A stretch of 11,767 nucleotides of DNA from CAZOMR01 sp964580655 (GTDB lineage: Bacteria; RBG-13-61-14; CAZOMR01): positions 1 through 11,767 of the forward strand of contig CAZOMR010000091.1 of assembly GCA_964580655.1 (NCBI GenBank), written 5' to 3'. A program made the position numbers and the translations under genes. The notes beneath the pieces were generated by a model that saw nothing but the letters and a program-made list of their open reading frames with translations, ran no database searches and was not told the DNA's origin. Positions within the stretch are counted from its first letter, which is position 1, and every line of letters begins with the position of its first letter. Shown here in pieces: positions 5,684 through 11,767 of this stretch.

Positions 5684-6153
5684 CCGATAGGGGAGCGAGA
5701 GCCTTTAGGGGAACCTTTACACATCGCCTGAACAAGCAAGGCAGGATCAGCCTCCCATCACGGTTCAAGGATGTGCTGGAAGAGAGGAAAGTGACGCGTC
5801 TGGTTATACTCCGGCATCGGGATAGGCTGGACGCATACCCAGAGGATGAATGGCGGTTAAGGGAGATGCGCAATGAATCCCTGGATATGGATGACGACAA
5901 CATCTCTGATTATATTCATTATCTTCAGTCCAACATGTTCGAGGTTGAACTTGATGGCCAAGGCAGGATACTCCTTCCTCCGAAATGGCGTGAAGGACTC
6001 GGAGAGGAGAGGGAGGTGGTCCTGCTGGGTATGAGCCAATATTTCGAGATATGGCCCTCTGAGCGCTACCAGGGCGCATACAGAGAGTGGGAGGAAAGGT
6101 ATCCCGGAACCCGGTCGCATGTGGCGGAATTGAAAAGGTCAAGGTCGGGCTAG
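5680..6153 (+). CDS. mraZ: Transcriptional regulator MraZ
   Basis: MraZ is a ring-forming DNA-binding protein with two SpoVT/AbrB-like swapped-hairpin domains, and it autoregulates the dcw operon. In 157-residue numbering, domain 1 has FRGTFTHRLNKQGRISLP (9-26) and domain 2 has MFEVELDGQGRILLPPKW (86-103), followed by VVLLGMSQYFEIWPSERY. The first motif has Asn where most family members have Asp (LNKQGR against the usual LDxKGR); the second is canonical. Start choice is uncertain. The frame is open back to a TTG at 5614, but that TTG is the -35 element. In-frame ATGs at 5650 and 5680 both lie inside the TGG box array and lack a Shine-Dalgarno. I prefer 5680, which puts 8 residues before the conserved FRG; 5650 would give a leaderless 167-residue protein. 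It is first in the operon, 33 nt before rsmH. The C-terminal tail is basic. Confidence 0.95.
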   Translation: MADRGARAFRGTFTHRLNKQGRISLPSRFKDVLEERKVTRLVILRHRDRLDAYPEDEWRLREMRNESLDMDDDNISDYIHYLQSNMFEVELDGQGRILLPPKWREGLGEEREVVLLGMSQYFEIWPSERYQGAYREWEERYPGTRSHVAELKRSRSG

Positions 6154-6186
6154 GTGAAGAGGGTCCAGGGGATTTGCAGGTAATGA

Positions 6187-7134
6187 ATGGTCAGGTCAAG
6201 CTATACAGGTCTTTCGGATTTCCACGAGCCAGCGCTCGTGAGCGAGACTTTGCAAATACTCGCGATAAAGCCGGGAGAAATATGGGTTGATCTGACCCTG
6301 GGCGGAGGCGGACATGCCGAGGAGATTTTACAGAGACTGGGACAGAGCGGATGGCTGGTTGGCCTCGATCGGGACCAGGAGGCTTGTGCCGAGGCGAAAA
6401 AGAGGCTTGAGCGATTCGGCGAAAGAGCCGTACTATTGCACGAAAACTTTATCAACCTGGACAGGGTATTGAACGAGATGGGTGTGGCGAGAGTTAACGG
6501 ATTTTTCATGGACCTCGGGCTTTCCGCCCATCAGCTGGAAAGCGCGAACAGGGGCTTCAGCTTTCAGAGACAGGGCCCACTGGACATGCGCATGGATCAG
6601 AGGGAACCTGAGACGGCTCAGGCTATTCTGGAGCGGGCTCCGAGGAAAGAGTTGGCCCGGATCATCCGGCAATACGGCGAGGAGCACAGGGCCAATATGA
6701 TCGCCCGGAGAATTACCGAACTCCGCGCGCGTGGCAGGATACCCTCGAACACCATCGAGCTCAGGCACTTGATCGAGGCGCTGAACCTGAGAGGCGCGCG
6801 AACCCGGAGAATTCACCCTGCAACCCGCACCTTCATGGCCTTGAGAATCGCGGTGAACCGGGAGCTTGAGAATCTCGAAGGCGCACTCCCAAAGATGATG
6901 GAGTTCCTGGCGCCCGGCGGAAGGATTGGCGTTATCTCTTACCATTCACTTGAAGACAGGATAGTCAAGCGGTTTTTTGCGGAATGCGCAAGAAAGCCCG
7001 AAGGGGCTGGAGGGCCGCGACTCAAGATTCTCACAAAAAAGCCGATCCGGCCTTCTTCAGAAGAAATAGCGGGGAACCCTCATTGCCGAAGCGCAAGACT
7101 GAGGGCCGCGGAAAAAATCGGAGTTATGCAATGA
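6187..7134 (+). CDS. rsmH: 16S rRNA (cytosine1402-N4)-methyltransferase RsmH
   Basis: RsmH (MraW) transfers a methyl group from S-adenosylmethionine to N4 of C1402 of 16S rRNA, in the ribosomal P site, in the cytoplasm. The 315-residue length is normal. The SAM-binding signature is VDLTLGGGGHAEEIL at 34-48, followed by GLDRDQEA at 59-66 and NFINLD at 87-92. The family block MDLGLSAHQLESANRGFSFQ at 108-127 continues as GPLDMRMD at 130-137. Later blocks are HPATRTFMALRIAVNREL at 210-227 and ISYHSLEDRIVKRFF at 250-264. The usual SSPQLD is SAHQLE here. The ATG at 6187 is preceded by a weak AGG at 6178-6180; a nearby ATG at 6183 is in another frame. The stop overlaps the ftsL start (ATGA), so ftsL translation is probably coupled to it. 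Confidence 0.97.
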   Translation: MVRSSYTGLSDFHEPALVSETLQILAIKPGEIWVDLTLGGGGHAEEILQRLGQSGWLVGLDRDQEACAEAKKRLERFGERAVLLHENFINLDRVLNEMGVARVNGFFMDLGLSAHQLESANRGFSFQRQGPLDMRMDQREPETAQAILERAPRKELARIIRQYGEEHRANMIARRITELRARGRIPSNTIELRHLIEALNLRGARTRRIHPATRTFMALRIAVNRELENLEGALPKMMEFLAPGGRIGVISYHSLEDRIVKRFFAECARKPEGAGGPRLKILTKKPIRPSSEEIAGNPHCRSARLRAAEKIGVMQ

Positions 7135-7523
7135 AGAGAGCATCCAAAAGCTATGCACGCGCCCGCACACTCTCCTGCCAGAGGGTGAAAGTCAAAAAGA
7201 GTCCAGGCATTGTCCCGGAGCTTTTTTTGGTTTTTGTGCTGATAGCACTTAGCCTGTTTTATGTATGGTCCCGTATAGAGGTCTTGAAAATCAACTACAC
7301 GATCTCACAGATGAAGGAAACCCTTCAGGTGGAATTAATTCAGAAAGAAGAATTGGAGGGCAAGGTAGCTCAACTCAAAAGCCCTGAGAGGATTGCCCGA
7401 ATTGCCGAACAGAAATTAGACCTGGCTTTTCCCAGACCAAGCCAGGTATGGCCGCTTAGGATAAAAGTGGCAGAAGGATATGGAGGACAGGAAGAGGGTT
7501 CTTTGAAAGTCGCACGGCCCTGA
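7131..7523 (+). CDS. ftsL: Cell division protein FtsL
   Basis: FtsL is a small bitopic inner-membrane protein that forms a complex with FtsB and FtsQ and helps activate FtsWI at the division site. The ATG at 7131 overlaps the rsmH stop by 4 nt and has GGAG at 7120-7123 with 7-nt spacing. The same frame is open further upstream inside rsmH, but that is an overlap shadow. The protein has 130 residues: a basic cytoplasmic tail (1-25), one membrane segment at about 27-46 (GIVPELFLVFVLIALSLFYV), then a periplasmic heptad helix at about 49-84. The SPERIARIAEQKLDL block at 84-98, followed by FPRPSQVWPL, is the usual FtsL/FtsB-type C-terminal motif. Sequence conservation in this family is low, so the name rests on topology plus position between rsmH and ftsI. 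Confidence 0.88.
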   Translation: MKRASKSYARARTLSCQRVKVKKSPGIVPELFLVFVLIALSLFYVWSRIEVLKINYTISQMKETLQVELIQKEELEGKVAQLKSPERIARIAEQKLDLAFPRPSQVWPLRIKVAEGYGGQEEGSLKVARP

Positions 7524-7733
7524 GGGGGCTCATCGGGACTATCTCTGGCCGGGGAGATAGCATACAGAAGCGGATAGCGAATGTGAGATGCTGAGCGCGC
7601 GGCTTGCGCAGAGCGGGAAAAGCGGAGCGGAATTCTCATGCGGATGCGGACAGGCGATGCAGGATAAAGGTTGACCCTCTCCCGATGAGCACCCTCAAGG
7701 CCGCAGAATCGTCGCCAGGCAAAGTGCGCGGCT
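7524..7733 (+). promoter_or_regulatory. Unusual 210-nt gap between ftsL and ftsI with a hairpin
   Basis: Every other gene junction in this operon is 33 nt or less. This gap holds a perfect 7-bp stem, CTATCTC (7539-7545) with GAGATAG (7554-7560), around an 8-nt G/C-rich loop, without a T-tract. Two tiny open frames, at 7588-7674 (28 residues, no Shine-Dalgarno) and 7685-7762 (25 residues, overlapping the ftsI start), are the only ones I see and are probably chance. TTGACC at 7671 has no matching -10. The ftsI frame is closed by a TGA at 7686-7688, so the gap is not simply a missed longer ftsI N-terminus. Confidence 0.25.
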
Positions 7734-9779
7734 ATGTACTATACAGTTTCAAAATGGATTAAGCTGAGGCTCGGGCTTATTCTGCTCGTCTTTTTCCTCG
7801 TGGCCATGGGAATTCTGGCCAGAGCGTATCAGCTTCAGGTAATAGAGGCCAAAAGCCTCCGTGAGGCCGCGGCCGCGCAGTATCGTCACATCCAGAGGAT
7901 TATCCCTTCCAGGGGCATGATCTGCGACAGGCAGGGGAATGTCCTTGTAGTAAGCCAGAAGGCTTTCTCCGTATATGCAAGGCCGGACCAGGTAAAGGAT
8001 CCGGGCATGAGTGCGCGGCGACTGGCACGGCTTTCTGAAGGATCTGGAGGACTCGAAATCAGCCAGACGGAAATCCAGGATAAGCTCTCAAAAGATCAAA
8101 ACTTCGTATGGCTTGCCAGGCAGGTTCCGGAGTCTGTGGGTGAAAAGCTTAAGGTGCTCGACCTGCCCGGAGTTGGTCTGATCGAGGAGAGCCGCAGGTT
8201 TTATCCCGGGGGAACGCTGGCGGCTTCGCTGCTTGGGTTTGCCGGGGTTGATGCACAGGGTCTGGAAGGGATTGAATACGCTTATGACGGGATGATTCGC
8301 GGTCAACCTAGATATATCCTGGTGGAACAGGATGCGCGTGGAGAGGCTATCCGGATTTTTCCTGACTCGGGAGGACAAGGAGAGTCCGAGGGGTCCGGCG
8401 GAGGCGCGGACCTGGTGCTCACCCTTGACAAGGCCATCCAGTATCTTGCCGAACGCGAGGTGCGCATGGCTTTGAGGAACTACCGTGCGAAAAGAGCGGG
8501 TGCAATCGTCATGGAGCCTCAAACAGGCCGCATCCTTGCCATGGCCATGGAGCCGGGATTTGATCCCAATCATTTCCAGGATTGGGCGCCGGAATTCTGG
8601 CGGAACTGGCTGGTTGCAGACATGTTTGAACCGGGAAGCACATTCAAGGTTTTCATGGCCGCCGCGGTTTTACAGGAAGGCATTGCCGGAAGGTATGATC
8701 GTTTTTTCTGTGAAAACGGCGCATATGATATTGCAGGTGAAACGATCAATGATACGCGCAGACACGGCTGGCTTTCGCTCCAGGAGATCGTTACCTATTC
8801 CAGCAATATCGGGGCGGCAAAGCTGGGTGAAAAACTGGGTCGGGACAGGATGTATGAATATATCGAGCGCTTTGGCTTCGGCCAGAGAACAGGGCTGGAT
8901 TTTCCCGGGGAGGCCCGCGGCCTGGTGCGGGAGCCAGGAACCTGGTCCCGGATAGCCGTGGACACAATAGCATTCGGCCAGGGGGTATCCGTGACTGCCC
9001 TCCAGATGGTTACCGCGCTCAGCGCCATCGCAAACCGCGGCGAGCTGATGCGGCCCTATCTGGTCGAACGCGCAGTCAGACCGGATGGAACAAAGATAGT
9101 GCTCCACAGACCGGAACGGATAAACAGGGTCATTTCACCTGAAGTGGCACAAGAGTTGACATCCATCTTGTGCGGGGTTGTAAGCCCTGAGGGTACCGGC
9201 TCAAAGGCCGCTATCTCAGGCTATCCTGTGGCTGGAAAGACCGGGACTGCGCAGAAGCCCAAGCCAGACGCCCGAGGGTACGAGAGAGGAAAATATATCT
9301 GCTCTTTCATGGGTTTTGCCCCTGCCCACGACCCGCGTGTGGCCGTAATAGTGATCATTGACGAGCCGCGGACCAACTATGCTTATGGAGGCACGCTGGC
9401 CGCGCCGGTCTTCAGGGAGATAGTCCGCCAGGCATTGATTCATCTCAATGTGCCGCCTGCAAATGCCGAGACCTCGGGCATCTCCCGCATTGAAAAGAGA
9501 ACAGACAAGAAAAACGACAAAGGAATTTTCACGGCTCGAAATTTTCAGCAAGACCTGACAGAAAAAGATATAGCCATACTCCAGGAAAATTCTCCGGCTC
9601 AAGGCAAGATGCCTGCCCTGCTGGGCCAAACCATGCGCGAGGCTCTTTTGCTTTTGCAAGACCGGGGCCTGGAGATTCAATTCTCAGGAACGGGTGTGGC
9701 TGTGGAACAGGCGCCCTTGCCGGGAGACCCTCTTAAAGGAGTAAAAGCCTGTCGGGTGAGATTCAGCCCCCGGCACTAG
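7734..9779 (+). CDS. ftsI: Septal peptidoglycan transpeptidase FtsI (PBP3 class B) with PASTA domain
   Basis: FtsI is the DD-transpeptidase that crosslinks septal peptidoglycan together with the glycosyltransferase FtsW. It is anchored in the inner membrane with its catalytic domain in the periplasm. The protein has 681 residues. A membrane segment at about 12-30 (RLGLILLVFFLVAMGILA) is followed by the class B motif RGMICDRQG at 60-68 and a dimerisation domain to about 220. The transpeptidase domain has the catalytic serine Ser302 in STFK (302-305), SSN at 356-358 and KTGT at 502-505. A hydrophilic linker at about 575-620 leads to a C-terminal PASTA domain at about 625-679, which in other proteins binds peptidoglycan or is structural. 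The ATG at 7734 lacks a clear Shine-Dalgarno, and the 210-nt upstream gap is odd. murE starts 9 nt after the stop. Confidence 0.96.
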   Translation: MYYTVSKWIKLRLGLILLVFFLVAMGILARAYQLQVIEAKSLREAAAAQYRHIQRIIPSRGMICDRQGNVLVVSQKAFSVYARPDQVKDPGMSARRLARLSEGSGGLEISQTEIQDKLSKDQNFVWLARQVPESVGEKLKVLDLPGVGLIEESRRFYPGGTLAASLLGFAGVDAQGLEGIEYAYDGMIRGQPRYILVEQDARGEAIRIFPDSGGQGESEGSGGGADLVLTLDKAIQYLAEREVRMALRNYRAKRAGAIVMEPQTGRILAMAMEPGFDPNHFQDWAPEFWRNWLVADMFEPGSTFKVFMAAAVLQEGIAGRYDRFFCENGAYDIAGETINDTRRHGWLSLQEIVTYSSNIGAAKLGEKLGRDRMYEYIERFGFGQRTGLDFPGEARGLVREPGTWSRIAVDTIAFGQGVSVTALQMVTALSAIANRGELMRPYLVERAVRPDGTKIVLHRPERINRVISPEVAQELTSILCGVVSPEGTGSKAAISGYPVAGKTGTAQKPKPDARGYERGKYICSFMGFAPAHDPRVAVIVIIDEPRTNYAYGGTLAAPVFREIVRQALIHLNVPPANAETSGISRIEKRTDKKNDKGIFTARNFQQDLTEKDIAILQENSPAQGKMPALLGQTMREALLLLQDRGLEIQFSGTGVAVEQAPLPGDPLKGVKACRVRFSPRH

Positions 9780-9788
9780 ATAGGATAA

Positions 9789-11342
9789 ATGAAACTGGAG
9801 AAGCTCATAAAAGGTCTGGAGGTGATGGGCATCAAAGGGAACCCCGATATTGAGATAAAGAGAATCTCTTACAACTCCAGAAAGGTGAGAGATGGGGACC
9901 TTTTTGCCGCTATCCCGGGGACAGTCCAGGACGGGCACGCATTCATACCGGATGCACATGCCTGCGGGGCCAGCGCCTTTCTTGTCTCGGAAGAGATCTC
10001 GCTCTCAGACAGGCCGGTGGTCCGGGTTCCGGATGTGCGCCTGGCCATGGGAATGCTGGCCGGAAGAATTCTCGGCAACCCTTCTCATCACCTGGATGTC
10101 ACTGGTATAACCGGAACCAACGGCAAAACCACCCTGTCATATCTTCTCGAAGCCATCCTGAATGCATCCGGTGAAAAAGCCGGAGTGATAGGGACAGTCA
10201 ATTACCGCTACCAGGAAAAGACAAGACCCGCGCCGACAACAACACCGGAATCAGTGGATATTCACGAGATGCTTTGCGAGATGAAAAAAGCGGGAGTAAG
10301 TCATGTCTTCCTGGAGGTGTCATCGCACGCCCTGGATCAGCGCCGTGTCTCAGGCCTGCGGCTTAAGCAAGCCGTATTCACCAACTTGAGCCAGGATCAT
10401 CTCGATTACCACCATGACATGGAGAGCTATTTCTCGGCCAAGGAGAAGCTCTTTACCGAAGTGGGGCCGGGTAGATGGGAGATTGATCGGCCCGCAGGAT
10501 TAGAGCCAGGAGCATCCGTGATCAATATGGATGATTCTTATGGACTGAGGCTCATGCAAAAAGCCCCCGGAAGAGTTGTCGGCTACGGCATGAATCATCC
10601 TGATGCCGAGGTGCGAGCCCGCATACTGAAGCTCGACTCCCAGGGGCTTGAGATGGAGATCATGACCGGCAAAAAGAAATTCAAGGTGAAGAGTTCCCTT
10701 ATCGGAAGACACAACGCCATGAACATTATTGCGGCCGCGGCATCAGCCTTTGAGATGGGTCTCTCTACTTCTGTGGTCAAGAAAGGGATTGCATCGCTCG
10801 AGCGTGTGCCCGGTCGGCTCGAGCCGGTGCAGAATACGCAGGGGATTATTGTTCTCGTAGATTACGCGCACACGCCGGACGCACTGGCACAGGCGATCAA
10901 GGCCACAAGAGAGGTCTCAAGAGGCCGGCTCATCCTGGTCTTTGGCTGTGGGGGAGACCGTGATCGGAGAAAGAGGCCACGCATGGGAGAGATAGCGGGC
11001 AAGGGCGCTGACCTGGTCGTGATTACCTCGGATAACCCCAGAAGCGAAGACCCGCGGGCTATTATTGACGAGATACTGCCAGGGATCAAAATGAGCGGTG
11101 CAAGAGAGCTACACGGGATGTCAAAAGCGAAGAGAGGATACAAGGTTGAAAAAAGCAGGAAACAGGCCATCGAGATGGCTGTCGCTGAAGCAAACCCCGG
11201 GGATGTGATCCTGATTGCAGGTAAAGGGCACGAGGATTACCAGATACTAGGGGACAGCCGCATCCATTTTGATGATCGAGAGATAGCGGCAAAGGCCCTG
11301 GCCAGTGGAATTCCTGGAAAACGGAGCGAACAAGGGAGATGA
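9789..11342 (+). CDS. murE: UDP-MurNAc-L-Ala-D-Glu:meso-diaminopimelate ligase MurE
   Basis: MurE adds meso-diaminopimelate to UDP-MurNAc-L-Ala-D-Glu in the cytoplasm, using ATP. The 517-residue protein has the three Mur ligase domains. The N-terminal UDP-binding domain contains ISYNSRKVRDGDLFAAIPG at about 26-44. The central ATPase has GITGTNGKTT at 106-115, TTTPE at 150-154, EVSSHALDQRR at 176-186, and a lysine in FSAKEKLF (Lys218) at the position carbamylated in the family. The C-terminal domain has VDYAHTPDAL at 357-366, FGCGGDRDR at 385-393, DNPR at 415-418 and GKGHE at 478-482. DNPR is the signature of enzymes that select diaminopimelate rather than lysine, which predicts Gram-negative-type peptidoglycan. 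A short AGGA at 9782-9785 precedes the ATG. The stop overlaps the murF start as ATGA. Confidence 0.98.
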   Translation: MKLEKLIKGLEVMGIKGNPDIEIKRISYNSRKVRDGDLFAAIPGTVQDGHAFIPDAHACGASAFLVSEEISLSDRPVVRVPDVRLAMGMLAGRILGNPSHHLDVTGITGTNGKTTLSYLLEAILNASGEKAGVIGTVNYRYQEKTRPAPTTTPESVDIHEMLCEMKKAGVSHVFLEVSSHALDQRRVSGLRLKQAVFTNLSQDHLDYHHDMESYFSAKEKLFTEVGPGRWEIDRPAGLEPGASVINMDDSYGLRLMQKAPGRVVGYGMNHPDAEVRARILKLDSQGLEMEIMTGKKKFKVKSSLIGRHNAMNIIAAAASAFEMGLSTSVVKKGIASLERVPGRLEPVQNTQGIIVLVDYAHTPDALAQAIKATREVSRGRLILVFGCGGDRDRRKRPRMGEIAGKGADLVVITSDNPRSEDPRAIIDEILPGIKMSGARELHGMSKAKRGYKVEKSRKQAIEMAVAEANPGDVILIAGKGHEDYQILGDSRIHFDDREIAAKALASGIPGKRSEQGR

Positions 11343-11767
11343 AACTCAAGGTCAAAGAGGCATTGGCCGCGACCGGGGGCGTGATGCTCAAGGGCAGAAG
11401 AGAAGCCTGGCTCGGCCATATTTCCACGGATACAAGAACCCTGAAACCCGGCCAAGCCTTTCTCGCGCTTTCAGGGGAGCGCTTTGACGGCCATGAATTC
11501 ATCAAGCCCGCAGTGAAGAAAGGGGCAAGCGCACTCATTATCTCAAGGATGCCATCACATACCCGGATTCCGGACACAGTAGCGGTTATCCGGGTCAGGG
11601 ATACACTGGATGCCCTGGGCGATCTGGCCGCGGCCTGGCGAAAGAAATTTCCAGCCCGCATCGTGGCCGTGACCGGAAGCAACGGCAAGACTACCACAAA
11701 GGAGATGATAGCGCAGGCCATCTCCGGACGCTACCGCGTCCTGCGCAATCCCGGAAACCTCAATAAC
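11339..11767 (+). CDS. murF: UDP-MurNAc-tripeptide:D-Ala-D-Ala ligase MurF (partial, 3' end missing)
   Basis: MurF adds D-Ala-D-Ala to UDP-MurNAc-tripeptide, the last cytoplasmic step of the pentapeptide precursor. Only the first 143 codons are in the window; the frame is open at its end. Visible parts are the N-terminal domain with HISTDTRTLKPGQAFLALSG at 27-46 and RFDGHEF at 48-54, the inter-domain stretch VIRVRDTLDALGDLAAAWR at 83-101, and the ATP-binding loop VTGSNGKTTTKEM at 111-123 ending in NPGNLNN. GSNGKTTTKEM separates MurF from MurE, whose loop is GTNGKTT. The ATG overlaps the murE stop by 4 nt, so translation is probably coupled. A GGGAG abuts the ATG and GGAG lies 13 nt before it; neither is well spaced. 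Confidence 0.95.
   Translation, partial: MKLKVKEALAATGGVMLKGRREAWLGHISTDTRTLKPGQAFLALSGERFDGHEFIKPAVKKGASALIISRMPSHTRIPDTVAVIRVRDTLDALGDLAAAWRKKFPARIVAVTGSNGKTTTKEMIAQAISGRYRVLRNPGNLNN

Noticed and set aside
6984..7130. Upstream extension of ftsL inside rsmH
   Set aside because: It would overlap rsmH by 151 nt. The ATG at 7131 has GGAG at the right distance and gives a normal FtsL length.
7588..7762. Two tiny open frames (28 and 25 codons) in the ftsL-ftsI gap, one overlapping the ftsI start
   Set aside because: Neither has a usable Shine-Dalgarno or recognisable features; they are probably chance.
1..11767. tRNA, rRNA or CRISPR array
   Set aside because: I saw no cloverleaf-like or rRNA-like sequence and no regularly spaced direct repeats apart from the short TGG box array.

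Overview
The window looks like a chromosomal piece of a Gram-negative, diderm bacterium. A deltaproteobacterium (Desulfobacterota) is the most likely source. The evidence is a division and cell-wall (dcw) cluster in the order mraZ-rsmH-ftsL-ftsI-murE-murF, a MurE with the DNPR motif of enzymes that add meso-diaminopimelate, an FtsI with a C-terminal PASTA domain, a probable LPP20-type lipoprotein, PEGA and transglutaminase envelope proteins, and heavy use of AGG/AGA arginine codons. The assignment rests on gene content only and is tentative.

Left part (about 1-4683): four envelope genes in two convergent pairs. On the + strand, a small lipoprotein (228-854) is followed by a larger exported protein with a PEGA-like domain (912-1994). 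Both carry what I read as an LPP20-like domain, so they may be diverged tandem paralogues. On the - strand, a coiled-coil secreted protein (4683-3514) is followed by a secreted transglutaminase with two carboxypeptidase-regulatory-like repeats (3444-2032). The C-terminal domain of the coiled-coil protein resembles one that I recall from LPP20-type proteins, which would link the two pairs.

Middle part (4684-5649): about 1 kb without an intact gene. It holds a strong - strand promoter whose predicted transcription start coincides with the start codon of the coiled-coil gene. Next comes a hairpin-rich element of about 240 bp bounded by a 16-nt near-perfect inverted repeat, then a 120-codon open frame without a start that resembles a transposase remnant. 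A short inverted repeat, an AT-only palindrome and A/T tracts follow, leading into the dcw promoter (TTGACA, 17 bp, TAAACT).

Right part (5650-11767): directly after that promoter lie four TGG boxes at exactly 10-bp spacing, the layout expected of a MraZ operator, running into the mraZ start. The cluster then encodes the regulator MraZ, the 16S rRNA methyltransferase RsmH, the divisome proteins FtsL and FtsI, and the peptidoglycan precursor ligases MurE and MurF (MurF cut off by the window end). Genes are tightly packed, with ATGA overlaps at rsmH/ftsL and murE/murF. The exception is a 210-nt gap between ftsL and ftsI. Together the genes couple synthesis of UDP-MurNAc-pentapeptide to septal transpeptidation, probably under MraZ autoregulation.
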